Source: Paenibacillus mellifer (GTDB lineage: Bacteria > Bacillota > Bacilli > Paenibacillales > Paenibacillaceae). From it: DNA of 64,000 bases. Positions within the stretch are counted from its first letter, which is position 1. The number at the start of each line of letters is the position of its first letter. The stretch covers positions 1 through 64,000 of the forward strand of contig NZ_JALPRK010000020.1 of the NCBI RefSeq assembly GCF_023195895.1. Reading direction: 5' to 3'. The notes beneath the pieces were generated by a model. It did not search any database. It was given only the letters and a program-made list of their open reading frames with translations, and had not been told where the DNA came from. Shown here one piece after another: positions 17,511 to 25,809 of the stretch. Both the position numbers and the translations under genes were made by a program.

Positions 17511-17846
17511 ATGTTTGTGATGACAAGGACGATGGTCATTGAGAAAGGGAACAGCGACAAAGTGATCGCGCGTTTTAGCGCGGAGAGCCCGCTCGATCAG
17601 ATGGAGGGCCTGGTGGACATCAGCGTGATGGTTAACCGGAAAAGCCAGGAACAGGAGGAAGTTGTCGTTGTGATTCGTTGGGAGTCGCAGGAGGCGTGGA
17701 AGAATTGGGAGAAGAGCGACGCGCACATCCAAGGCCACAAGAACAGCCGGGGGCAGCAGCCGCCCGCGTTCATTCTGAGCACAACGGTTCAGATGTACGA
17801 TGCGCAGGTTGTGAAGAAGGGGAAGGCTTTTTTGAACGGTGCGTAA
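17511..17846 (+). CDS. Antibiotic-biosynthesis-monooxygenase/IsdG-like protein (HmoA type)
   Basis: A 111-residue ABM-fold protein. The N-terminal MTRTMVIEKGNSDKVIARF strand-helix unit and the central RWESQEAWKNWEKSDAHIQGH match haem-degrading monooxygenases of the HmoA/IsdG group, in which a His near this point coordinates haem. GGGAGGAACC precedes the ATG. It follows the OppD-type gene by 39 bp with no terminator, so it shares the Fur-controlled promoter. Release of iron from haem in the cytoplasm is the likely function; other ABM-fold enzymes cannot be excluded without testing haem binding. Confidence 0.8.
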   Translation: MFVMTRTMVIEKGNSDKVIARFSAESPLDQMEGLVDISVMVNRKSQEQEEVVVVIRWESQEAWKNWEKSDAHIQGHKNSRGQQPPAFILSTTVQMYDAQVVKKGKAFLNGA

Positions 17847-17939
17847 CATGGTACACTTAAGTCAAATCGCTAGATGCTAGATTGAAATGCTAGATTTCCA
17901 GCGGAGATTCGTGACTACTATAAGGCAAGGAGATCTGAA

Positions 17940-18695
17940 ATGAAGCTGGTTTCATGGAATGTGAATGGTTTACGGGCCTGTGTGGGCAAAGGGTTTTTGG
18001 ACTATTTCAAGGAGACGGATGCAGATATTTTCTGCCTTCAGGAGACGAAGCTGCAGGAAGGGCAGATTGAGCTGGATCTCGGCGGTGATTACGAGCAGTA
18101 TTGGAATTATGCGGAGAAAAAAGGCTATTCCGGCACCGCCGTCTTCACGCGGATCAAGCCGTTATCTGTGCGCTACGGCATGGAGGAGGACTCCGAGCCG
18201 GAGGGGCGGATCATCACGCTGGAATTCGAGGAGTTTAACCTCGTGACGGTGTATACGCCCAACGCGAAACGCGATCTCTCTCGTCTGGACTATCGGATGG
18301 AGTGGGAGGACCGGTTCCGCGCTTATCTGACGGGGCTGGATGCGATCAAGCCGGCACTCGTTTGCGGCGACCTGAACGTCGCTCACATGCCCATCGACAT
18401 CAAGAACGCGAAGTCGAACGAAGGCAACTCCGGCTACACCCTGGAAGAACGCGGCAAAATGACCGATTTGCTGGCGTCCGGGTTCACCGACACCTTCCGG
18501 TTTTTGTATCCGGATCGCGAAGGGATGTACAGCTGGTGGTCGTACATGCCCAAAATTCGCGAGCGGAACATCGGTTGGCGGATCGATTATTTCCTCGCGT
18601 CCTCGCGGTTGGAGCCGCGGCTGCAAGATGCGGGGATCGATTGCCACATCCTGGGCAGCGACCATTGTCCGGTGTCGTTAACGGTGGAATGGTGA
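17940..18695 (+). CDS. exoA: Exodeoxyribonuclease III / AP endonuclease
   Basis: A 251-residue EEP-fold DNA repair enzyme cleaving abasic sites and 3' blocking groups. Catalytic motifs are SWNVNGLRACV, the metal-binding Glu in LQETKLQ, GDLNVAH, and the terminal GSDHCPV. AAGGCAAGGAG precedes the ATG. Length matches the family. It is a single-gene unit with terminators downstream. Confidence 0.96.
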   Translation: MKLVSWNVNGLRACVGKGFLDYFKETDADIFCLQETKLQEGQIELDLGGDYEQYWNYAEKKGYSGTAVFTRIKPLSVRYGMEEDSEPEGRIITLEFEEFNLVTVYTPNAKRDLSRLDYRMEWEDRFRAYLTGLDAIKPALVCGDLNVAHMPIDIKNAKSNEGNSGYTLEERGKMTDLLASGFTDTFRFLYPDREGMYSWWSYMPKIRERNIGWRIDYFLASSRLEPRLQDAGIDCHILGSDHCPVSLTVEW

Positions 18696-18717
18696 TATAA
18701 TCCTAGCTAGACGAAGG

Positions 18718-18762
18718 ACGTCCTTATTCCCGCACAAGTTGCGGTTAGGGGCGTTCTTTTTT
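18718..18762 (+). terminator. Terminator after exoA
   Basis: A two-part stem (ACGTCC with GGGCGT, then CCGCA with TGCGG around CAAGT) is followed by TCTTTTTT. It has an internal loop, so strength is uncertain. Confidence 0.6.
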
Positions 18763-18781
18763 GGTGGAAACTTGTGCCCAC

Positions 18782-18850
18782 AAAAAAACACCTTCAAGGC
18801 GGCCTACGAGTCTCTATAGTGACATGGCCGAAATGTCTTGAAGGTGTTGT
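18782..18850 (-). terminator. Terminator after the sulfatase gene
   Basis: A long hairpin with outer arms AACACCTTCAAG (18787-18798) and CTTGAAGGTGTT (18837-18848) and an inner CGGCC/GGCCG stem. On the minus strand it ends in TTTTTTTGTGG, placing it as the end of the sulfatase operon. Confidence 0.85.
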
Positions 18851-18880
18851 GTTTTGGATATCATGTGAAGGAAAACTGCT

Positions 18881-20341
18881 TTATTGAAACTCCCGAGGGT
18901 GACGACTCATCAGTTCGGGGATCGCCTGAGCGCGTCCAGTCTCCCTTAAGCGTTGAGCATATTGTTTGAGCTGTCCTTTGGCGTGGTAGGGTCCGCCTTC
19001 CTTCATTACAGTCCATAGCGGATCCGTATCGTGAGTCATGGTGCGCATCATCTGATCATGCCATTTATTGAGGAGATAGACCGCTTCGCGGCATACATCT
19101 GGATGAGTAACAGCAACATTTACCTGTTCATGCTCGTCCTCTTGCAAATTGAATAGCATTTCGGTATCGAAAAGATGATAGCCGTCATGATAGGTGCGTA
19201 TATACAGCCATTCGTCAAAACGGACACTGCGTTGGCAGACATGGGCACATTGCGAGAGAACTAAGTAATCCCTGCCACACTCCTTGCCGGACCTTAGGGC
19301 AGATGCATAACTTTGTCCGTCCCAGCTTGGCATTGAATTCCTACCCATCAAATCTGCTAATGTAGGACCTAGGTCTAAATGATAATGTAAGCCGTGATCT
19401 ACATGGTTCTGCATCATGCCTGGGTATCGGATGATCATCGGAATCCGGCAGGTGCCCTGGTCGGCGGTACCGTGTTCTCCGTAAATGCCAAGCTGGCCCA
19501 TGTTCTCTCCGTGATCTGCCGTGATAATAATCACGACTTCATCCATCACCCCTTGTAATCTAAGTGCTTCAAAAATTTGACCGATATGTTCGTCCATGTA
19601 ACGGATCCCGCAGTCATAACCATCGATCATCTGTTTGAGATCAGACATATCAGCGATCTTTCCGGGAAGCCGTGGGTATTCTTCTTGCACTTTGTCGTCG
19701 AACATATTAATCTCGTTCACACTATGAGGACCTACTTTTTGCTTGTGGACTTCCAATACTTCTTCTGTCAGCCAAGCTGGCAGCGGTTCATCGGCAAACG
19801 GGTTACCAAAATCATTGGGAGCTCTATAAGGCGTATGCGGGTCCCAATAATTTACATATAGCATCCAATTATCCTTATTTGCATTCTTTTCGAGCCAGTC
19901 CAGAACGATGGGCGTGACCTCCTCGGCGGATTCCGCACCGCTTCGGCCTGTATTGTGTATCTCATTGAATCCGGCATAGAAAGGCCAGGAGGAGTGACGC
20001 TCACCGAAAGGACTGATCAATGCGGTGTACATGTCCTCCGCTCTAAACAAAGCCGGAAGGGATTCTTGGGTTAAACGGCTTTTAAATTCCCGTTGCTCCC
20101 CTTCATGACGCATATCTGCCGCTGTTCCACCGTGGCCGACGACACCGGTGTGAATGCCAAAGCGACCTGTCATGAGAGCTGTACGTGAAGGAAGGCAGGG
20201 CGCATCAGAGGTATAATAATTCGTAAATCGCACACCTTCCCGGGCTATTTGATCTATATTGGGCGAAGTATTGCGTTGATAACCGTAACATCCAAGATGG
20301 CTTGGCGATGTTGAATCCAAATCGAGCAGCAAAACTTTCAT
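18881..20341 (-). CDS. Cytoplasmic sulfatase, formylglycine-dependent type
   Basis: About 486 residues of the alkaline-phosphatase-like sulfatase family. The formylglycine signature CLPSR begins at C49 (counting from the start chosen here), and metal ligands are recognisable in LLLDLDSTSP and ITADHGENMGQLG. Closest in style to heparan/N-sulfoglucosamine-type sulfatases, with the GRFGIHTGVVGHGG stretch. There is no signal peptide or membrane segment, so it acts on imported substrate. AAGGAG lies 12 bp before the ATG at 20341; in-frame ATGs at 20362 and 20353 are poorly placed. It is last in an operon behind a sugar-type importer. It needs a maturase (FGE or anSME) not found in this window. Confidence 0.92.
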   Translation of the reverse strand: MKVLLLDLDSTSPSHLGCYGYQRNTSPNIDQIAREGVRFTNYYTSDAPCLPSRTALMTGRFGIHTGVVGHGGTAADMRHEGEQREFKSRLTQESLPALFRAEDMYTALISPFGERHSSWPFYAGFNEIHNTGRSGAESAEEVTPIVLDWLEKNANKDNWMLYVNYWDPHTPYRAPNDFGNPFADEPLPAWLTEEVLEVHKQKVGPHSVNEINMFDDKVQEEYPRLPGKIADMSDLKQMIDGYDCGIRYMDEHIGQIFEALRLQGVMDEVVIIITADHGENMGQLGIYGEHGTADQGTCRIPMIIRYPGMMQNHVDHGLHYHLDLGPTLADLMGRNSMPSWDGQSYASALRSGKECGRDYLVLSQCAHVCQRSVRFDEWLYIRTYHDGYHLFDTEMLFNLQEDEHEQVNVAVTHPDVCREAVYLLNKWHDQMMRTMTHDTDPLWTVMKEGGPYHAKGQLKQYAQRLRETGRAQAIPELMSRHPREFQ

Positions 20342-20419
20342 ATGGTGATCCATCTCCTTCAAAATATCGGTGTGCGCAGCAACAAGCAGCTGATTCTATT
20401 CTCTAGTGCAGGGAAGGGG

Positions 20420-21244
20420 TCAACCTTTGACAGCGCCGGCCATTCCGTCTACAAAATACCGTTGTAACAGTATGAAAATGAGAATGATCGGGGCGAGAGC
20501 AATCGCTCCTCCAGCAGCAATTCCGGTCCAATCCACGATATTCTCTCCCCTCAAGGCGTACAGGCCAACTGCCAATGTACGCAGACGAGGCTCGCTCAAG
20601 GTTAACACAAGCGGCATCAGAAACGAATTCCAGGTCCAGATAAATTGCATGATAATGACACTGCCCATCACTGGCTTGGAAATGGGCAGGATGACGCTGG
20701 AGAAAGTGCGAAAGAATCCTGCACCGTCAATGAGAGAAGCCTCCTCCAGTTCCTTGGGTACTTGTCGGAAAAAGCTGACGAACAGCAAAACGAATAGCAC
20801 GTGTCCGCCACCGGCTTCCGTGAGAATAACGCTAGTTCGAGTACCCAGCAAACCCATATTTTTGATTAGCTCAAAGACAGGGATGACCGAGAACTCAAGC
20901 GGCACAAACATACTGGCGGCAAGTACCAGCATAATTGCTGTTTTGCCTGGGAATTCATAGCGTCCAAGAGCATAGCCGCAAGTTGCTGTAATGAAGAGGA
21001 CAATAATGATGACGGTTATGGTAATGATAACTGTATTGAAAAAATAAAACTGGAAGTTCCCCACATCCCAGGCTCGTTTGTAATTGTCCCATTCCCAAGA
21101 AGCAGGGAGCAGGTTCAGGCTGTCTGTGAAAAACTCATTAGTATCTTTTAATGATGCTGATACCATCCAAATAAATGGGTAAACCCAGATGACTCCGAAT
21201 AAAAGAAGAAGCACATGTATCGGCAGTCGGAGTAGTGTCCGCAT
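20420..21244 (-). CDS. Carbohydrate ABC transporter permease, MalG/LacG type
   Basis: A 274-residue inner-membrane permease with six helices and the cytoplasmic EAA loop EEASLIDGAGFFRTFSSVIL that docks the ATPase. The C-terminus ends in the typical RYFVDGMAGAVKG. GAAAGGAG precedes the ATG, which overlaps the stop of the upstream permease by one base. No dedicated ATPase is encoded, as usual for sugar importers that share MsmX. It forms the channel for the solute delivered by the lipoprotein at 22303. Confidence 0.94.
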   Translation of the reverse strand: MRTLLRLPIHVLLLLFGVIWVYPFIWMVSASLKDTNEFFTDSLNLLPASWEWDNYKRAWDVGNFQFYFFNTVIITITVIIIVLFITATCGYALGRYEFPGKTAIMLVLAASMFVPLEFSVIPVFELIKNMGLLGTRTSVILTEAGGGHVLFVLLFVSFFRQVPKELEEASLIDGAGFFRTFSSVILPISKPVMGSVIIMQFIWTWNSFLMPLVLTLSEPRLRTLAVGLYALRGENIVDWTGIAAGGAIALAPIILIFILLQRYFVDGMAGAVKG

Positions 21245-22203
21245 TAGGCCACTCCTTTCGTATCTCGGCCTGAGGCGAGCTTGCGAACAAGCGCTTGCAA
21301 CAGGCCAACCAGAATGATGCTGAAAGCAAAGAAGATACCCGCAGCCGAAGCGTAGCCAAGACTAGGAAGTCCCATCTCGCTTGAGAAGGCGTAACGGTAG
21401 ATATAAGTGGACACCACATCCGTGGCATAAAACGGACCTCCATCGGTCATCGTTTTCACCAGGTCGAATACCTTCAATGCCCCGGCGGTGTTAAGCAGCA
21501 GAATAACCAGTCCTATCGGCAAAATCAGGGGGAGCGTAATGGAGTAGAAGGTTCTGGCTGGACCCGCTCCATCAACCCGAGCAGCCTCGTACAATTCGCG
21601 GGGAATACCCTGCAGCCCGGCAAGCCAATAGATCATGTTCATCCCGATATTTTTCCAAACATAAGTAACAATGACCGCGATCATCGCCATCCCCGGTTCA
21701 CTCAGCCAATTGATCTCATGCTCAATCAGATGCAGGCGGGTCAACAAAAAATTAATCGGACCATCAGAACTCCAAATAAAGACCATGATAATGCCGATAA
21801 CGGAAGTCGTGGTAATTACGGGAATAAAGAATAGCGTCCGGTAGAACTTGGCTAAACGCAGCAACGGGTTGTTAAGTACGACGGCCACCAGTAGCGATAA
21901 TAGCCATAAAATCGGCACGGTGCTGACCATAAACAGAAAACTATGGCCAAAGGCCTTCCAGAAATATGGGTCCGCCACTAGATGCCGATAATTGTCCAGG
22001 CCAACAAAGGTTTTATTGGAGCTGATGCCCGACCAATCAAGGGTGGAGTAATACCAGTTGATCACAATCGGCCAACCTTGAAACAAGGCATAGAAAATCA
22101 GGTTCGGCAGAACAAACAGATAACACCACCAAAGCGTGCGTTTTTTTTGATTTATGTTCCTCTGAGTAGCAGGGCTCGAAAGTCCTGCAGTTGATTTCGT
22201 CAT
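21244..22203 (-). CDS. Carbohydrate ABC transporter permease, MalF/LacF type
   Basis: About 319 residues, six helices (first around WWCYLFVLPNLIFYALF), and the EAA loop YEAARVDGAGPARTFYSITL. The frame is open further upstream, but the ATG at 22203 sits behind AGGGGGT and gives the usual N-terminus. It is the first permease after the binding-protein gene. Partner of the MalG-type permease. Confidence 0.93.
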   Translation of the reverse strand: MTKSTAGLSSPATQRNINQKKRTLWWCYLFVLPNLIFYALFQGWPIVINWYYSTLDWSGISSNKTFVGLDNYRHLVADPYFWKAFGHSFLFMVSTVPILWLLSLLVAVVLNNPLLRLAKFYRTLFFIPVITTTSVIGIIMVFIWSSDGPINFLLTRLHLIEHEINWLSEPGMAMIAVIVTYVWKNIGMNMIYWLAGLQGIPRELYEAARVDGAGPARTFYSITLPLILPIGLVILLLNTAGALKVFDLVKTMTDGGPFYATDVVSTYIYRYAFSSEMGLPSLGYASAAGIFFAFSIILVGLLQALVRKLASGRDTKGVA

Positions 22204-22302
22204 TTGGTAACCCCCTAAGTAAAAAAGACGGAGTACTCGAATACGGAGGCCTGCCCAAATAGATGCAGGCCTTGTATGGGATTCCGTATTTGATGATTGC
22301 AA

Positions 22303-23793
22303 TTATGGAAGTTGGGCGTAATTCTCTGCAGTGTAGTTCTCCATCGGTTTCCAGTTCGGAAAGATGAAATCCTCGGCCTTCACCTGATTTCCTGCGTTCT
22401 GAGCAGCTTCGATGGAACTGGACCACGCCATGTCTACCTTCTTGGAGTACTTGTCGAGTTCCTGAGCATAGTCCTTGATGGCGCCTGCGACAGTTCCGGC
22501 CAGCAGTTGCCCTGGATCGGGCTGAATGTCTTTATAATATTCAAAAACAGAAGTTGCCGATGGATTGCGTACCGCCGCGTCAGGAATCAGCTTGCCATAT
22601 TGCTGGATGATATCGTAGTATTCTTGGAGCTGAGGTACATTAATATTCGCTTCATTAATTCCCTTTACAATAGAGAAACTGTCCCCTGAAGCCACGCGTG
22701 CTTGCTGATAGTAATCGCCAAGATAGAGTTCCTGCAGATATAAAGCGGCTTCCTGCGGATGTTTGGAGTCAGCGGAGATGCCCATCCAGGCCCCGCTAGG
22801 TCCAATACCGATAGAGCCCTTGATTCCGGTATCCGGTACGGGAGGTGCGATTACTCCATAGTCTAACTCCGGATTTTCCTTGTTCCACACCCCGATACAC
22901 CACGAGCCCTGAACGATAAAAGCGGCTTGACCTTGACCAAACAAAGCTCTAGCTTCCGGTGCGGAGATGCTCATCGTTTTGGGGTGAAAGCTGCCATCCT
23001 CGGCCAACTGCTGAAACAGGCTATAGACTCCCAGTACCGCTTCAGAATTATAGGTCGGTTTGCCATCGGCAAGACTTATAGGGGAATTTCCATTTAGCCC
23101 CGCTCCGGCCAGAGAGGCCCAATCCCGCACCGTGATCAGCCAGCGATTTGCTTGTTTACCTCCTTCCACGATACCGTAATACTTCCCTTTGCCCGCAGCG
23201 GTCACTTTGGCAGCTGCTTCCCGGAACTCGCTGTAATTAAGCGGTTGTTTCGTGACATCAACACCGGCCTCCTGAAGCAATTTCTTATTGTAAAAAATAA
23301 GACTGGAAGGAATTGAAGGGTTTTCAGGAATGCTGTAAATTTGATTGTCGAACATTGTAATTCCGTTCTGGAATGTACCTTCAACAAAATGATCCTTGAA
23401 GTCGTCCTCTACATAAGGATCTATAGGCTGGAACCAGCCTTCGTTAACGGCCGTTGCCAGCTTTACGGTCGATGGAATCGGGAACAAGTCAGGCGCATTT
23501 CCGCCCTTGATCGCCGTCAGAATGGTGTTCTGAAATTGATCAATAGTTAATTGGGTATATTCGATTTTGATATGAGGATATTTCTCCATAAATCGCTTGT
23601 TGAATTCTTCGCGAATTTCCTTGACGCTGTCACTCCAGTCCATGATTTTCAAGACGACCTGTTCTTCCGAAGAGTTTCCCGGGTCTACTGAAGCCACCGG
23701 ATCTGGGCTTTCTCCTTTAGAACTGCAAGCTGCGAGTGATACAACAAGTAGTAGTAGGATTGCGACTTTAGAAAACACATGGTATCGTTTCAA
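22303..23793 (-). CDS. Sugar-type ABC transporter solute-binding lipoprotein
   Basis: A 496-residue lipoprotein. The signal peptide ends in the lipobox SLAAC, giving a Cys-anchored mature protein. The family-1 fold follows, with IMDWSDSVKEIREEFNKRF, APDLFPIPSTVK and GQAAFIVQGSWCIGVW. Start is TTG behind GGGAGGAACTAAT. It is first in the operon binding protein-permease-permease-sulfatase. The sulfatase partner suggests that the ligand is a sulfated oligosaccharide; this is inference. The gap to the divergent araC-type gene holds the control region. Confidence 0.92.
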   Translation of the reverse strand: MKRYHVFSKVAILLLLVVSLAACSSKGESPDPVASVDPGNSSEEQVVLKIMDWSDSVKEIREEFNKRFMEKYPHIKIEYTQLTIDQFQNTILTAIKGGNAPDLFPIPSTVKLATAVNEGWFQPIDPYVEDDFKDHFVEGTFQNGITMFDNQIYSIPENPSIPSSLIFYNKKLLQEAGVDVTKQPLNYSEFREAAAKVTAAGKGKYYGIVEGGKQANRWLITVRDWASLAGAGLNGNSPISLADGKPTYNSEAVLGVYSLFQQLAEDGSFHPKTMSISAPEARALFGQGQAAFIVQGSWCIGVWNKENPELDYGVIAPPVPDTGIKGSIGIGPSGAWMGISADSKHPQEAALYLQELYLGDYYQQARVASGDSFSIVKGINEANINVPQLQEYYDIIQQYGKLIPDAAVRNPSATSVFEYYKDIQPDPGQLLAGTVAGAIKDYAQELDKYSKKVDMAWSSSIEAAQNAGNQVKAEDFIFPNWKPMENYTAENYAQLP

Positions 23794-24048
23794 ATTAGTT
23801 CCTCCCTTTTGGTACGATCATTTTTCTGTAACCGTTTTCTTTCTGCGCAGTGTCAATCTTAAGATCGCTTTCATTATAGAATTGGGAAGGGAAACAAGTC
23901 GATGTATGTTATTCCGATTTGGTGTACAATTCTATTATTATCTAGAGAGGAACCTCTAATAAAACCAAGAAGACACGGAGTATAGCCCATATATTCCCAT
24001 GTACTTTTTCCTAGCTAAAAGAGTGTGAAATAAAGGAGGGCAAGGGGT

Positions 24049-24852
24049 GTGTTTCAGGTAGATTCGGTTCATCATGATAAAATGATTCCGGGTTGGTGTA
24101 CGTCGCAGGAACGCATTAACTTTAATGTACTTGTGCTTGTCACCGAGGGTAAGGTCGTCTATGAGGTAGACCAAAAGCGGCTTATCGCGGAGAAAGGTGA
24201 TTTACTGATTTTACCCAAGCTAATTACCCGTGCCGGGGTAAATCATGAAAGCGGTCCTCACCAGAAATACACCATTTTGTTCACCTGCAACAAAGAGGAG
24301 ACGCTGCTTCCTTTTCTTCAATGTTATGAACAAACATTGATCAAACCGCGAAATTTTGAATCGTTGAGGAGACGTTTCGAGAAGTTACTTCTTGAGATGC
24401 GGGGGGCCAGAAGCTTTCGTTCTATGATTTGTCAAGGGATCCTTCAGGAGTTGTTGGGTATCATTGCTCGTGAGTTGGAGCAACCGGAAATGGCTCCGAT
24501 GAAGATCAAATATGCACATACCATTCAGAATTACCTGGTTGAGCATTATCGTGAGTCAATAGAGATCGGACAACTGGCCAAACTCATCGGTCGCTCGGAG
24601 AACTATACCATTTCGATCTACAAAGAGGTAACGGGACAATCGCCTATTAAATACTTGCATCGACTCCGAATTATGGAGGCTTGCTACTTGTTGCTCAATA
24701 CCAAAACGTCGATAGCCAGCATTTCTCAATACTTAGGATACTACGATACTTCCTATTTTTTTCGCATGTTCAAGCAGTTGACTTCCATGTCGCCAAGTGA
24801 GTTTATTGCCATGGGACAACCGCTGGATAGTGAAGTTTTTTGGGGAAGCTGA
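24049..24852 (+). CDS. AraC-family transcriptional regulator
   Basis: A 267-residue regulator with an N-terminal cupin-like sensing half (about 1-110, with KVVYEVDQKRLIAEKGDLLI) and a C-terminal AraC DNA-binding domain (about 165-262, with IGQLAKLIGRSENYTISIYK and YLGYYDTSYFFRMFKQ). It starts at GTG behind AAAGGAGGG. It is divergent from the binding-protein/sulfatase operon, which it probably activates in response to the imported sugar or a breakdown product. Confidence 0.92.
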   Translation: MFQVDSVHHDKMIPGWCTSQERINFNVLVLVTEGKVVYEVDQKRLIAEKGDLLILPKLITRAGVNHESGPHQKYTILFTCNKEETLLPFLQCYEQTLIKPRNFESLRRRFEKLLLEMRGARSFRSMICQGILQELLGIIARELEQPEMAPMKIKYAHTIQNYLVEHYRESIEIGQLAKLIGRSENYTISIYKEVTGQSPIKYLHRLRIMEACYLLLNTKTSIASISQYLGYYDTSYFFRMFKQLTSMSPSEFIAMGQPLDSEVFWGS

Positions 24853-24961
24853 TCTTCTCCGGAAAGGATTTGGAGGTTGAAAGTGGGAAGGAAAAGGCCG
24901 CTGGCACGCAATAGATAGCGCACCAGTGGCACTTAAGAACCGTCGGGAATTCAATTAAATA

Positions 24962-25039
24962 TGAGTGATTACTCACTTGACAATTTGAGTGCGAAGGGAG
25001 TATCTTTATCTCATCAACAATAGTGAGTAATTACTCACT
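24962..25039 (+). promoter_or_regulatory. Promoter and two TetR-type operators for the first ABC exporter
   Basis: TTGACA (24977-24982) and TATCTT (25001-25006) are 18 bp apart. TGAGTGATTACTCA (24962-24975) lies just upstream of the -35, and the perfect 18-bp palindrome AGTGAGTAATTACTCACT (25022-25039) lies just after the start region. The shared TGAGT/ACTCA arms mark them as binding sites of one dimeric repressor, presumably the TetR protein encoded third in the operon. Confidence 0.8.
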
Positions 25040-25074
25040 TCACACTAATCTCCCACAGAGGAGTGAACCCGAAA

Positions 25075-25809
25075 ATGAACAACAAACCGGAAATTTGCAT
25101 CCGTACCCAAGAGGTCACACGGGCTTTTGGCGGCAAGGAGGTGCTGCACGGCATCAGCCTGGAGGTCCGGCGCAGCGAGATCTTTGGGCTGCTGGGGCCG
25201 TCGGGCTCGGGCAAGACGACGTTCGTGAAGATGATCGCCGGAATCGACGAAGCGACCCGCGGCGAGGTCGAGGTGCTGGGCACGCGGATGCCGAAGCTGG
25301 ACATGATGAATCGCATCGGCTACATGGCCCAATCCGACGCGATGTATGCCGAATTGACAGCTAAGGAAAATTTGGAGTTCTTCGGAGCGTTGTTTGGTCT
25401 GCGCGGCGCAAAAATGAAGCGGCGGATGGAGGAAGTCATGGCGCTGGTGAATTTGACGGATCACCTCAAACGCCCGGTCGGCGCTTATTCCGGCGGGATG
25501 AAACGCCGTCTGTCGCTGGCGATCGCGCTGATGCACGAACCTGAGGTGCTGATTCTCGACGAACCCACCGTCGGCATCGACCCCGTCCTGCGCAAGTCGA
25601 TATGGGACGAATTCGAGAGCCTTAGCCGCCAGGGCACGACGATCCTGGTGACGACCCACGTCATGGACGAAGCCGACAAGTGCCACCGGCTCGGCATGGT
25701 AAGGGATGGCAGCCTGATCGCCGTAGGTACGCCGGAGGCGCTCAAACAGGAAACCGGGAGCGTTACGATCGAAGAAGCTTTTCTGCATTACGGAGGTGTA
25801 CGCGCATGA
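25075..25809 (+). CDS. ABC exporter ATPase, ABC-2 type
   Basis: About 244 residues. Walker A GPSGSGKTTF, signature YSGGMKRRLS, Walker B VLILDEPTVGIDP, typical of DrrA/YhaQ-like drug or polymer exporters. ATG 25075 is preceded by AGAGGAG; a GTG at 25063 is possible but overlaps that site. It overlaps the permease gene by four bases (ATGA) and is first in a three-gene operon ending in a TetR regulator. Confidence 0.94.
   Translation: MNNKPEICIRTQEVTRAFGGKEVLHGISLEVRRSEIFGLLGPSGSGKTTFVKMIAGIDEATRGEVEVLGTRMPKLDMMNRIGYMAQSDAMYAELTAKENLEFFGALFGLRGAKMKRRMEEVMALVNLTDHLKRPVGAYSGGMKRRLSLAIALMHEPEVLILDEPTVGIDPVLRKSIWDEFESLSRQGTTILVTTHVMDEADKCHRLGMVRDGSLIAVGTPEALKQETGSVTIEEAFLHYGGVRA

Noticed and set aside
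23827-23840. Possible catabolite-repression (cre) site upstream of the binding-lipoprotein gene
   Set aside because: TGTAACCGTTTTCT fits the core except the final base, and one near-match in an AT-rich gap is not enough to call.
25680-25805. Upstream extension of the first ABC-2 permease
   Set aside because: The extension lies inside the ATPase gene; the ATG at 25806 overlaps its stop in the usual ATGA form and starts the hydrophobic N-terminus.
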